DNA of 64,000 nt from Chloroflexota bacterium. GTDB taxonomy: Bacteria; Chloroflexota; Anaerolineae; Promineifilales; Promineifilaceae. Positions 47,736-56,329 of the stretch are shown here, in pieces. The first letter of the stretch is position 1, and the number at the start of each line of letters is the position of its first letter. A program made the translations under genes and the position numbers. Below the pieces are notes generated by a model. The model ran no database searches and was not told where the DNA came from. It saw only the letters and a program-made list of their open reading frames with translations. The DNA is taken from contig JAGNBF010000014.1 of assembly GCA_018004935.1 (NCBI GenBank), positions 35,015-99,014 of the forward strand, read 5' to 3'.

Positions 47736-49046
47736 TTACAAATATTGTTTTAAGTCAACGACCCCATATGCACCACGGATAAATTTGCTCTTTTCTCCGC
47801 CCCAGGGAATGGTGCAATCTAGACCCATCTTGGCGGTCAGGCTCTTTTGTCCTGGCGCATGAATCCCTGACGGATCCAGGGAACTCCCTGGCTGGCACTC
47901 CAGGATCAGTAAATCTTTGTCTGCCTGGAAACGTGTGGCTACGGCCCACTCTACATCGGCGGGGTTGTAAATATCTACATCAGTATCTACTACCCAGACA
48001 TGTTTTAGGGAGCTATGTCCGCGAAAAGCCGCCTCAATGGCCAACCGGCCATCGTCTGGCCCTTGTTTCTCAATTTGTACTACGGCATGAAGCCAGGATG
48101 TGCCCCCTGGGGTAATGGCTACGCCGGTACAATGTGTTACTTTATTGACCTCAGCCCAAATAGTGGGTTCACGAGGCATTCCCATGAGTAATTTGTGTTC
48201 TAACCCACCGGGTAACAAAGCATGGTAGATGGGGTTGTGCCTGTGGGTGATGAGGTCAATTTCAATGACCGGTTCCTGGCGCACAAAATCCATTGTTTCG
48301 GTTAAATCCATGAATGGCCCTTCGGTGGCCCGTCGTCGGGTGATGCGGCCTTCCAGTACAATTTCTGCATCTGCTGGGACTTCTAAATCTTTGGTCAGGC
48401 ATTTGACCAAAGGGGTAGGTTGGAGAGCGTGGGCCACGCTCAGTTCATCTACCTCTGGGGGGGGTGACATGGATGCGGCCAGGTGGGTGGCTAAGGAGAC
48501 GCCAATACAGATGGCGACGGGCAAGTCACCTTCAACTTTACTCATGGCGGTGTGGGTTCCGCGCCGTTCAACGATGCGTGCGGCCAAATGTTTTTCGTCC
48601 AGGCGGAGGAGGCGGTGATAGCACATATTGCGCCCGAAGTCTGGGTCTTTGGTGATAACGACGTTGCTGGCGCAGTAGTAACCTCCATCTTGGGGGAGAT
48701 GAAATAGGAAGGGCAGGGTCATCAGGTTGACGTTTTCGATGATGATTTCCTGGCAGGGGGCTTCTTTGACTAGTGGGGGTGTTTGCGGCCGCGCCAGGGC
48801 CTGGGCCAAATGCTGAGTCAATTGGTTGATGGGCACACCCAAATCCAGGCTGAAATATTTGCGGTCTGCACAGGGGCCGGAGTTGACTTGCCAGCCGGGA
48901 TGTCCTACCACGTTGGTAAAGGTGACGGTTTTGCCCTCTAGCGCGTGGGCCACATTGGCTAATTCAAAATGGGGGCTGACGGGTTTATGAATGGTGATGA
49001 GGTCGCCTGAAGCGACGGCTTTTTCGAGAAAGGTACGGTAACTCAT
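47736..49046 (-). CDS. UbiD-family decarboxylase, archaeal AMPD-like
   Basis: 436 residues, shorter than classic UbiD (about 490) and close to archaeal members. prFMN-dependent decarboxylase fold: CQEIIIENVNLMTLPFL, DGGYYCASNVVITKDP, MCYHRLLRLDEKHLAARIV (R145), VPADAEIVLEGRI, EGPFMDLTE (E242, D247), HRHNPIYHALLPGGLEHKLL and SSLKHVWVVDTDVDIYNP. R145, E242 and D247 fit the Arg-Glu-Glu/Asp triad of the family. Candidate substrates include anhydromevalonate phosphate or an aromatic/quinone acid. The enzyme needs UbiX-made prFMN; ubiX is not in the window. Four bases downstream of tetR, so co-transcribed. Confidence 0.88.
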   Translation of the reverse strand: MSYRTFLEKAVASGDLITIHKPVSPHFELANVAHALEGKTVTFTNVVGHPGWQVNSGPCADRKYFSLDLGVPINQLTQHLAQALARPQTPPLVKEAPCQEIIIENVNLMTLPFLFHLPQDGGYYCASNVVITKDPDFGRNMCYHRLLRLDEKHLAARIVERRGTHTAMSKVEGDLPVAICIGVSLATHLAASMSPPPEVDELSVAHALQPTPLVKCLTKDLEVPADAEIVLEGRITRRRATEGPFMDLTETMDFVRQEPVIEIDLITHRHNPIYHALLPGGLEHKLLMGMPREPTIWAEVNKVTHCTGVAITPGGTSWLHAVVQIEKQGPDDGRLAIEAAFRGHSSLKHVWVVDTDVDIYNPADVEWAVATRFQADKDLLILECQPGSSLDPSGIHAPGQKSLTAKMGLDCTIPWGGEKSKFIRGAYGVVDLKQYL

Positions 49047-49050
49047 ACGT

Positions 49051-49668
49051 TCAATTTCCCTTATGACCGGCTGAACGCAGGGCGAAGGCGGTCATTTCTT
49101 GGATGATCGCGGCCGCAACCGCCGCTGGTTCCGGTAAACTGAGTAAATGCAACACAATCTCATCAAATGCCCCAGATAACCCCTCAGCGGTAATGCGAGT
49201 ATTTTGGGGGGGGATTTCCCCTTTTTCCAGGGCTTCATCCAGGGCGTCCTGCCACAAATCGGCTATATCGTTACGGAAGCGGCCGCGGCTTTCCACCAGT
49301 GCTGGGACGGCCCCTACACCTCCAACCAGGAGAAGTTGTACCACAGCCGGTTCGTAGGTAGCGACATTAACAAAGGAATGCAACGCGGCCGCGATCCGTC
49401 CTGGTAACTGGTCGCTTCGACGTAACCCTTGCTCAATTGCCCGCAGAAGAAAGTCTGCCGTTTCTTCATATAAATAGACAAACAGTGTCTCTTTGTCGGG
49501 AAAATAGAAATAAAAAGTGCCAATCGCCACTTCGGCCGCATTGACAATGTCCCGTACGGTGGCGGCATGGAAACCTTTCTCGGCAAATACACGCACCGCC
49601 GCCTGCATCATGGCTGTACGTTTGGCATCTTTTTTTTCGCGAGTTCGGTCAGTGGTGCGGTAGGGCAT
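49051..49668 (-). CDS. TetR-family transcriptional regulator
   Basis: 205 residues. Helix-turn-helix at about 17-65: MMQAAVRVFAEKGFHAATVR, then DIVNAAEVAIGTFYFYFPDKETL. The C-terminal ligand domain is helical and not assigned. Lies 4 bp ahead of the UbiD-type gene in the same orientation, so it likely regulates that gene and itself. Many TetR proteins of this layout sense acyl-CoA or isoprenoid-like ligands, but the ligand here is unknown. Three GCGGCCGC copies in 620 bp. Confidence 0.92.
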   Translation of the reverse strand: MPYRTTDRTREKKDAKRTAMMQAAVRVFAEKGFHAATVRDIVNAAEVAIGTFYFYFPDKETLFVYLYEETADFLLRAIEQGLRRSDQLPGRIAAALHSFVNVATYEPAVVQLLLVGGVGAVPALVESRGRFRNDIADLWQDALDEALEKGEIPPQNTRITAEGLSGAFDEIVLHLLSLPEPAAVAAAIIQEMTAFALRSAGHKGN

Positions 49669-49824
49669 ATGGTATTGCGAGCTGGCCGGGGCAGATGATT
49701 ACCGGGTCCCTGCTGGTTATGAGCAAATGGATGGATTCTTGACTGGTGGCTGGCGCATTCGGATGATAACGCCAGGGTTTAGTCAGTATATGAAAGTTGG
49801 GGCAAAAGGTAAAGCCGCCGTGAT

Positions 49825-49912
49825 AAGGTGAGTATATCCACGTTTTGTGGGAGACCTGACAGGTTTCTAAAACCTGTCAGGTCTGTGCCCCACGATTTAT
49901 GGGTATACTCTG
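49825..49912. repeat. Nested inverted repeat, AGACCTGACAGGTTT family, copy 4
   Basis: Core at 49852-49884 with 15-bp arms and CTA loop. Outer arms AGTATATCCACGTTTTGTGG and CCCCACGATTTATGGGTATA pair imperfectly. The outer arms differ from copies 1 and 3, yet are again inverted. Nothing else was seen in 49669-50013. Confidence 0.8.
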
Positions 49913-50013
49913 ATAAGGTAGGTATGTATCAGCGTCAAATCTGTGGTTGACCAAAGAATCGTTGGGGCGGTGGGTTCATTTGTGAGGCATCTTTCGCCAA
50001 AGGGAGGAAACCT

Positions 50014-50757
50014 TTATGAGGCAAGTTGGTGTAATGCCCGTAAGGCAATCTGGATTTCGGCCGTGACCGCGGCCGCGACAACATCCTGGTGCGGATCATA
50101 ACTGGCGATGCTTTCGCCACTATGCAACACATTCCCATCTACGGCCAGAATTGCCCCGGCCTGCACATCACGCACGTTTGCCACATGAAAAAGAGCCGCG
50201 CATTCCATTTCAACGGCCAAAACACGTGCCTGGGCCAGAATTTGGTAATCAGGGGTATAGGGAGTGACAACACCCCCATAAAAATTGTCGCGAGTAATAA
50301 TGAGGCCGGTGAAGGTACGGGGATAGGCCGCGGCCGCGGTCTGATGTAATTGATAGGCGATTAACATATCCGCCACGGCCGGATACCCTGGGGGAACCGT
50401 CTCTCGGCCATAACCGGTGACATCCACGGCCGCTGTGACTACCACCAGGTCGCCTGACTGCATATCTGGCTGAATGCCACCGCAGGTTCCCACCCGAATA
50501 ATCTGTTTAGCCCCGGCGGCAATTAGCTCCTCAAAAGCGACCGCCGCTCCTGGAGCACCGACTCCATGAGAACAGACCGTTATAGGGGTGTCCATAAATT
50601 CGCCCCGGTATGCCCGATATTCACGCTGGTCGGAAAGACGTATTGCCCCGGTTAATAAACCCGCAATTTTACTAGCGCGTGCCGGATCACCACAAACAAT
50701 AACCGCTGGACTCACCTCGCCAACAGGCAAACCAGTGATGGGTAAATATCGTTTCAT
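50014..50757 (-). CDS. Nucleoside phosphorylase (uridine phosphorylase-like)
   Basis: 247 residues from the ATG at 50757 (GAGGT upstream). NP-I family: VCGDPARASKIAGLL (phosphate-binding GDPxR), SHGVGAPGAAVAFEELIAAGA, IIRVGTCGGIQPDMQSGDLV (phosphate/ribose motif) and VLAVEMECAALFHVANV (ribose-binding MEC). Phosphorolysis of uridine or a purine nucleoside for salvage; the VTPYTPDYQ specificity region fits uridine phosphorylase better than adenosine-type. Three GCGGCCGC copies, one making AAAAYP. Confidence 0.9.
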   Translation of the reverse strand: MKRYLPITGLPVGEVSPAVIVCGDPARASKIAGLLTGAIRLSDQREYRAYRGEFMDTPITVCSHGVGAPGAAVAFEELIAAGAKQIIRVGTCGGIQPDMQSGDLVVVTAAVDVTGYGRETVPPGYPAVADMLIAYQLHQTAAAAYPRTFTGLIITRDNFYGGVVTPYTPDYQILAQARVLAVEMECAALFHVANVRDVQAGAILAVDGNVLHSGESIASYDPHQDVVAAAVTAEIQIALRALHQLAS

Positions 50758-50822
50758 CTGTACCTCTGTCAGTGATTGGATAGGTGGCTTATGCTTTCGA
50801 CTCTTACATTTATACGGCACTT

Positions 50823-50925
50823 TAGCATCTTCTCAATATTTGGGGAAAAATGAGGCCTGAGCTTGCCGGAGGCCGTTGGTTTCGACAGGCTCAACCAACG
50901 ACACCGCGTTTTCTTGAGAAGATAG
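50823..50925. repeat. AGCATCTTCTCAATATTTGG / GAGCTTGCCGGAGGC composite repeat
   Basis: AGCATCTTCTCAATATTTGG, CCTGAGCTTGCCGGAGGCCG, GGTTTCGACAGGCTCAACC, then TTCTTGAGAAGATA, the inverted counterpart of the first word. Same composite as 24508-24575; partial forms near 23585-23625, 29650-29700 and 56183-56245. Confidence 0.7.
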
Positions 50926-50930
50926 GTACT

Positions 50931-51665
50931 TTACTTCTGTCGTGGCGTCAAAATGTAATATCCACTTTCCGCCGTCCGCACAAAATCGGTGATCTGGTAG
51001 CCTTGGGCAAAAAGGTCTGTAAAGGTTTGCCGTGACTGGTATCGCCATTGGTGGGCCAGGGGGGGATCGGTATGGCACAAGGTCAGATAATCAGGCGGAA
51101 CAGAGACGAGAGGGGTGTGCGGGAATGGCGTAGCAGTAGAGGTACGCGGCCGCGTACCCCCTTCCAGCCGTGCCTTTACTCGTTCACTTTGTAGCCACCA
51201 CTCCACATGAAACCGGTCCTCCGCTTCACCGTAAAAATCAGCCAGGTAGCGGCCGCAAACCACCCCCAACTTGCCCACATTCAGCCAGGCATTACGCGCC
51301 AACAGCGGATCATACGTCCACGTCACCAGCCCCACACCTCTTTCTAAGGCCCACGCTCGTTGCGCTAACTTCAGTTGAAAACCCACCCCGTAACTTTGAT
51401 ATGCTGGCATAACCCCCATCGTCGCCGAATACAACTGCAAAACCGGCTCCGTCAACCAGTATGCCCAGCCCAAAATACCAAAAACAAAGCCAACAATCTG
51501 TTCCCCCGCATATGCACCCAGAAGCAGGTCCCCATTCACGCTGGCCCCACGCAACAAGTGCGAGGGAATTAATTCCCGATCAGGCAAAGCGGCCCAGGCC
51601 GCTCGCTGTAAATCGGCTAGTTTATGAACCTCATCTAACGTTTCCACCGGGCGAATCGTTATCAT
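50931..51665 (-). CDS. GNAT acetyltransferase, COG3375-like
   Basis: 244 residues. GNAT fold with LADLQRAAWA, LLLGAYAGEQIVGFVFGILG, YSATMGVMPAYQSYGVGFQL (acetyl-CoA binding region, with the usual RGxG altered to QSYGVG), LVTWTYDPLLARNAWLNVGK and DRFHVEWWLQSERVKARLEG. These match the predicted GNAT family COG3375, whose substrate is unknown. Starts 14 bases after the stop of the upstream S2P-like gene, so the two form an operon. Confidence 0.82.
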   Translation of the reverse strand: MITIRPVETLDEVHKLADLQRAAWAALPDRELIPSHLLRGASVNGDLLLGAYAGEQIVGFVFGILGWAYWLTEPVLQLYSATMGVMPAYQSYGVGFQLKLAQRAWALERGVGLVTWTYDPLLARNAWLNVGKLGVVCGRYLADFYGEAEDRFHVEWWLQSERVKARLEGGTRPRTSTATPFPHTPLVSVPPDYLTLCHTDPPLAHQWRYQSRQTFTDLFAQGYQITDFVRTAESGYYILTPRQK

Positions 51666-51678
51666 AACCCCAACTCAG

Positions 51679-52209
51679 TTAACGTTGCCGCCAGTAGCGC
51701 AACAACGTACTGCCATCTGTAAACCCCAGAGGTAAAAATGCCCCCAGGAAAAAGATAAAGAAGTTTTGGATGAAGAAAAGGATGCTCACCCACCAGAATG
51801 GGCCATTCAGGATATTGCGGGCAATCAGGGTGATGATCAGTGCGATCAGGCTAATGCCTAAACTCACCGGGGGTCCCCCCATCGCCCGGCGGATGTGGAT
51901 ACGGGCAGGTAGAACAGGCTCATTAGAGGGGTAGAGTGTCGTTACCAGAAAGCCGCGAAAACGGATTTCTTTCATGGGATAGCCCACCTGCCGGGCGACC
52001 CAGGCATGACCCAATTGGTGCAAAAAATCGCCCAGCCAAAATAGGGGTACGGCTATCAACCCGGCAGTGAAGGCTTCATCGAGAGGTGCTTTTAATAGCA
52101 AGTAAGCCAGAGCCACATGCCCCAACCACAAGAAGATGGACCCTGGCAGAGCCGATCTTTCCGCCACAATGGCGATCTCCCAAAACTTACCCAGGTGAAC
52201 TTTCCCCAT
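51679..52209 (-). CDS. S2P/M50-like membrane protein with HQLGH motif
   Basis: 176 residues, four or five membrane helices. GDFLHQLGHAWVARQVGYPM aligns with the HExxH zinc motif of site-2 proteases, but the catalytic Glu is Gln. FLPLGFTDGSTLLRYW aligns with the family NPxPPLDG motif and keeps the Asp. The Glu to Gln change predicts zinc binding without proteolysis, so a pseudoprotease. Next gene downstream is a GNAT. The reading was checked directly at the CAA/CAG codon position implied by the translation. Confidence 0.7.
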   Translation of the reverse strand: MGKVHLGKFWEIAIVAERSALPGSIFLWLGHVALAYLLLKAPLDEAFTAGLIAVPLFWLGDFLHQLGHAWVARQVGYPMKEIRFRGFLVTTLYPSNEPVLPARIHIRRAMGGPPVSLGISLIALIITLIARNILNGPFWWVSILFFIQNFFIFFLGAFLPLGFTDGSTLLRYWRQR

Positions 52210-52249
52210 CTTTCACCTCTTTTATACCTACACAGGTGAGTCTACTGCA

Positions 52250-52309
52250 AAAAGCCCGGTTTCTGACTAATCTAACCGTCGCTTCCAGAGAGAAAGAAAC
52301 CGGGCTTTT
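52250..52309 (-). terminator. AGAAACCGGGCTTTT inverted repeat after typA
   Basis: AAAAGCCCGGTTTCT (52250-52264) and AGAAACCGGGCTTTT (52295-52309) with a 30-nt loop. T-rich on both sides, so it could terminate typA. A related pair is at 63394-63451. Confidence 0.55.
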
Positions 52310-52399
52310 AACTGCTTTGACCTTTTTTCAGTGGAGTCACAGGTATCTTCTCAATAACTTTGGCGTTTTCCCTAGAGAGGGAACAGCTTCTCTGGCCGT

Positions 52400-54244
52400 T
52401 TAGCGGACTTCGGCCCCTTTCTTATTGCGTTTAATTGTTTTCAGGCGAATTTCATGCCGGAGTTCTCTCTTGCGCAAGCGCAAAGAAAGAGGTGTCACTT
52501 CCAGCAAATCATCATCATTCAGATACTCAATGCAATCATCCAGAGACATCTGGCGGGCTACATTCAGCCCCTCTTCCAAACCACTTTGCCCTGCCCGGTG
52601 ATTGGTCAGATGTTTGGTTTTACAGACATTTACCACCAGGTCTTCATCGCGGGGGTTTTCGCCCACAATTTGTCCAGAATAGACCTCATCTCCTGGCCGC
52701 ACAAAGAAGGCGCCGCGTTGTTGCAGATTAGTGAGGGCGTAAGCACTGACTGGCCCGGTTTCCATTGAGACGAGGGAGCCAGTATCAATGGTATCTATTT
52801 CCCCCTGGAATGGTTCGTAATCTTGGAAGAGGGTATGGTAAATGCCGGTTCCGCGTGTGGCGGTTAGGAATGGCTGGCGGAAACCTAATACACCTCGTGT
52901 GGGTACAAGGTATTCCACGTATACGGTATTATCATCACCATAACGAATGTTGATGACGCGGCCGCGCCTTCTCCCCAACATCTCACTCACCGCCCCTAAA
53001 TAATCATTGTGAACTTCCAGGAAAAGATGTTCGATAGGTTCCAATACTTCCCCTAACTCTCCAGACTTAAAAATGACCTCTGGTCGGCTCACGGAAAACT
53101 CATACCCTTCTCGCCGCATCGTTTCAATCAATATAGCCAGGTGCAATTCCCCACGCCCGGAAATCACGAACTCTCCTGCCCGGTCCGTTTCTTCCATCTG
53201 CATCGCCACATTACTTTCCAATTCCCGAATGAAACGGTCTCGTAACTGGCGTGAGGTCACAAACTGCCCTTCCCGACCGGCAAAGGGGCTGTCATTGATA
53301 CGAAATGTCATCCGTACGGTAGGCTCTTCCACCGTAATGGGGGGTAAAGCATGGGGATCATCTGGGTCGGCAATGGTGTCGCCGATGCCCACTTCAGGAA
53401 TACCGGCAATTGCTACGATGTCACCGGCATACGCTTCATTTTGGGGAACGCGTTGCAGATCACGGAAGGTATAAAGTTGGGTGATTTTACCCATCTCCAA
53501 CTGCCCATCGGCATGGATATGGGCCACCGATTGACCGGCACGTATATTGCCGCTAGACAACCGTCCAATGGCGATTTTTCCTACGTAATTGCTATATTCC
53601 AACATCGTGACCAGCAATTGGGTAGGGCCATTGGCTTTGATGGTAGGTGGGGGCAGGTGGGTGAGAATGGTGTCAAACAGCGGCCGCAAATCATCCGCCA
53701 TCGTTTCAGGGGTGAGGCCTGCCCGCCCTTCTAAAGCCCGCGTATAAATAACCGGGAAATCCGCCTGTTCATCCGTGGCCCCCAAATCAATAAACAGGTC
53801 AAAGGTAGCATTGACAACATACTCTGGCCGGGCGGCCGGACGGTCAATCTTATTTACGACCACAATCGCTTTATGGCCTTTCTGTAACGCCTGGCGCAAA
53901 ACAAAGCGTGTTTGGGGCATGGGACCTTCTACCGCATCCACGAGGAGCAAAACACCATCTACCATGTTCATTACCCGCTCCACTTCCCCACCAAAATCAG
54001 CATGGCCTGGTGTATCTACAATATTAATCGTTACATTGTCATACATCACACCGGTATTTTTAGCCAAAATTGTGATGCCCCGCTCTCGTTCCAGGTCATT
54101 AGAATCCAATATCCGTTCTGTCATGGCCTGATTACTACGAAACACATTGGTTTGGCGGAGCATGCCGTCTACCAGAGTGGTTTTGCCATGATCTACATGG
54201 GCGATAATAGCGATATTACGAATGTCAGTACGCAGTTGAGTCAT
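52400..54244 (-). CDS. typA: Ribosome-associated GTPase TypA/BipA
   Basis: 614 residues, standard length. G1 [10 protein letters not shown]2 ERGITI, G3 [16 protein letters not shown]4 VNKID, then domain 2, the EF-G-like domains III and V ([20 protein letters not shown]) and the TypA-specific C-terminus ([31 protein letters not shown]). Acts on the ribosome in large-subunit assembly and stress or cold growth. The ATG at 54244 is used; a TTG at 54250 is less likely. No clear ribosome binding site. Confidence 0.96.
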   Translation of the reverse strand: MTQLRTDIRNIAIIAHVDHGKTTLVDGMLRQTNVFRSNQAMTERILDSNDLERERGITILAKNTGVMYDNVTINIVDTPGHADFGGEVERVMNMVDGVLLLVDAVEGPMPQTRFVLRQALQKGHKAIVVVNKIDRPAARPEYVVNATFDLFIDLGATDEQADFPVIYTRALEGRAGLTPETMADDLRPLFDTILTHLPPPTIKANGPTQLLVTMLEYSNYVGKIAIGRLSSGNIRAGQSVAHIHADGQLEMGKITQLYTFRDLQRVPQNEAYAGDIVAIAGIPEVGIGDTIADPDDPHALPPITVEEPTVRMTFRINDSPFAGREGQFVTSRQLRDRFIRELESNVAMQMEETDRAGEFVISGRGELHLAILIETMRREGYEFSVSRPEVIFKSGELGEVLEPIEHLFLEVHNDYLGAVSEMLGRRRGRVINIRYGDDNTVYVEYLVPTRGVLGFRQPFLTATRGTGIYHTLFQDYEPFQGEIDTIDTGSLVSMETGPVSAYALTNLQQRGAFFVRPGDEVYSGQIVGENPRDEDLVVNVCKTKHLTNHRAGQSGLEEGLNVARQMSLDDCIEYLNDDDLLEVTPLSLRLRKRELRHEIRLKTIKRNKKGAEVR

Positions 54245-54320
54245 AAACAAGCAATTCTTATTCTTTAGGAAAACTTTACCGTTTGGATGTTTCCGTGAAT
54301 GAGCGATAGACGCAAAAAAC

Positions 54321-54344
54321 GCCCAGCCAATGTTTTGACTGGGC
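54321..54344 (-). promoter_or_regulatory. Terminator-like hairpin in the typA leader
   Basis: On minus: GCCCAGTCAA-AACA-TTGGCTGGGC then GTTTTTTGCG, a 10-bp stem with one mismatch and a T-run, 77 bases before the typA start and with no minus-strand gene upstream. It could be an attenuator. Confidence 0.4.
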
Positions 54345-54686
54345 TTAGGTGACTGTCTGTTATTAACTTCGGCTAAGAATGAGGTTCATTTGAGGCAACA
54401 ATGTCTCAAATTCCGAGATTGTTTTAGGGCAGTCACTAAGAAGGCTCAATTGTATGTCAGGATTCGGCAGTGAGCAACCCCCTTGCCGCTTACAAAAGGG
54501 GATATTTTCCTGATTATAGGATGAGGTGGGAAGCATAAGTAAGCCCGCAAAAGGGTGATTTTGCTCTGCGTGCAGGAGAGATAACTATTCGCTACGTTCA
54601 CAAATGAAGCCTTCTATTGGTTGTTTCCAGAGAAAAAAGGGTATAAAAATATTAAATGTTCATTTAACGAAATTTTAACGACCCTC

Positions 54687-54716
54687 TTGACTTTAATATT
54701 TGAAATATGTTAGACT
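54687..54716 (+). promoter_or_regulatory. Sigma-70 promoter of sigA
   Basis: TTGACT (54687-54692), 18-bp spacer, TAGACT (54711-54716). AT-rich upstream (TTCATTTAACGAAATTTTAA). 130-nt leader to the start codon. Confidence 0.7.
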
Positions 54717-54735
54717 GCTCCCGCGTGGACAGTTA

Positions 54736-54780
54736 AACTGTACTTTAAATTGCATTTAAAGTGTAAAGTATTTTACAGTT
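54736..54780 (+). promoter_or_regulatory. Nested palindromes in the sigA leader
   Basis: ACTTTAAAT-TGC-ATTTAAAGT (54742-54762) is a perfect 9-bp inverted repeat. It sits inside AACTGT (54736) and ACAGTT (54775-54780). Placed just after the promoter, so an operator or leader hairpin. Confidence 0.5.
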
Positions 54781-54848
54781 TTCTGCCTGGTGGGAGTCGC
54801 CTCAGTTGTCTACGCAAAACTTATGTAAAGAGGAGTTAAGAACATCCT

Positions 54849-56135
54849 ATGAATACCATCGTGCCCCCGGAACAGATGGATATTTTCACCACGCTCTTAG
54901 CTGAGGCTAAACAGAGAGGGTACATTACGTACGATCATATCTTAGAAGCGTTTCCTGAAGTTGAAAATAATTTGCAATCTTTGGATGCTTTATTAGAAGA
55001 AGTTCAATCTGCTGGTGTTCAGGTTTATGAAAGTGAAGATGATATTGACCTGGATCATTTAGAACTTAATGGCCCGTTAGATGACGTTATTGATGATGCG
55101 GATCTAGACCTTACTTTAGAACTGGATTTGGAACTGGAGTTAGAAGAAGAATTAAAGCATTATCGAGGTAAACACCGGCGTAATAGTTCAGATCCTCATG
55201 CCGCCCCACTTTTTGATTTAAGCACAGTGCCGATTGATGATTCTGTTGGCCTCTATTTCCGGGAAATGGGGCAACAGCCTTTGCTTTCGGCAGATGAAGA
55301 AGTGCAACTGGCTAAGGCGATTGAAGCAGGGCGTGCGGCCGCGATTCAGATGGATCGAGGTGGTTTGAATGATGAGGATTGGCAGGAAAGTTACCGGATG
55401 AAAGACCGGGGAGATGCGGCCCGTGCTCATCTTATTCGGGCAAATACCCGGTTGGTGGTGAGTATTGCCAAGAAATATCGCGGCCGCGGTCTGCAATTTC
55501 TTGATTTAATTCAAGAAGGTAATGTCGGTCTCATGAAGGCTGTCGAAAAATACGACTATCGCCGGGGCAACCGCTTCAGTACCTATGCTACCTGGTGGAT
55601 TCGTCAGGCTGTTACCCGTGCCCTGGCCAATCATGGCCGTACTATTCGTATCCCTGCTCATCTTGGCGGTCGTATCAGCAAACTATATCAAGTAGCACAG
55701 GAGCTGGAACAAGAGTATGGTCGCCAGCCCACGGCTGAAGAAATCGCTGTCCATATGGATTTACCAGCTGATCGGGTACGATGGATGCTTCGTACCAGCC
55801 GCCAACCCGTCCATCTAGAACGCCCCGTAGGTGATGAATCTGACGCGGAATTGGGGGATTTTATCGAAGATGTGGAAGCACCTCCCCCAGCGGAGACGGT
55901 GGCGTACAATATGCTTACGGAAGAAATTGGTGAAATATTAGACCAACTAACCCCCCGGGAAGCTCGTATTTTGCGTCTGCGCTATGGGTTACAGGATGGT
56001 GAGTCTCGTACTTTGAAGGAAGTGGGTGAGATGTTTGGCCTTTCCCGGGAACGGATTCGCCAATTAGAAAAAGAAGCCCTACGTAAACTCCGTCACCCCA
56101 ATTTTGCCGGTCATTTGCGCCAGTATCTCAACTGA
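54849..56135 (+). CDS. sigA: Primary sigma factor, sigma-70 family (RpoD/SigA)
   Basis: 428 residues. Region 1.1 about 1-75, acidic stretch about 76-115 (DLDLTLELDLELELEEEL), region 1.2/2 (DSVGLYFREMGQQPLLSADE; ANTRLVVSIAKKYRGRGLQF; DLIQEGNVGLMKAVEKYDYR; FSTYATWWIRQAVTRALANH), region 3, and region 4 helix-turn-helix (LKEVGEMFGLSRERIRQLEK). Features of the housekeeping sigma that reads -35/-10 promoters. AGGAG lies 13 bases before the ATG, longer than usual. Followed by repeats and a terminator. Confidence 0.96.
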   Translation: MNTIVPPEQMDIFTTLLAEAKQRGYITYDHILEAFPEVENNLQSLDALLEEVQSAGVQVYESEDDIDLDHLELNGPLDDVIDDADLDLTLELDLELELEEELKHYRGKHRRNSSDPHAAPLFDLSTVPIDDSVGLYFREMGQQPLLSADEEVQLAKAIEAGRAAAIQMDRGGLNDEDWQESYRMKDRGDAARAHLIRANTRLVVSIAKKYRGRGLQFLDLIQEGNVGLMKAVEKYDYRRGNRFSTYATWWIRQAVTRALANHGRTIRIPAHLGGRISKLYQVAQELEQEYGRQPTAEEIAVHMDLPADRVRWMLRTSRQPVHLERPVGDESDAELGDFIEDVEAPPPAETVAYNMLTEEIGEILDQLTPREARILRLRYGLQDGESRTLKEVGEMFGLSRERIRQLEKEALRKLRHPNFAGHLRQYLN

Positions 56136-56182
56136 GTAACTATAGCATTTAGAGTAAAAAATTTGGCAACTATACACGTTCT

Positions 56183-56245
56183 CGAGGGCTGAGCTTGTCG
56201 AAGCCCGACTCTGCCTTCGACAAGCTCAGGCCACGTTTTCCCCGA
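56183..56245. repeat. GAGCTTGTCGAAGCC / GCCTTCGACAAGCTC inverted repeat
   Basis: CTCGAGGGCTGAGCTTGTCG and TGCCTTCGACAAGCTCAGG oppose each other over a short spacer, then ATTGAGAAGATA. Same family as 17965-18008 and 20448-20495. Confidence 0.7.
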
Positions 56246-56271
56246 AATTGAGAAGATATAAATTAAGTAAC

Positions 56272-56303
56272 AAAAAGGCCCCTCAATATTGAGGGGCCTT
56301 TTT
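56272..56303. terminator. Bidirectional intrinsic terminator
   Basis: AAAAAGGCCCCTCA / TGAGGGGCCTTTTT, 14-bp stem, loop ATAT, between convergent sigA and the NYN gene. Confidence 0.93.
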
Positions 56304-56329
56304 GTTGTCGGGTAAAAGAGTCTTACTGA

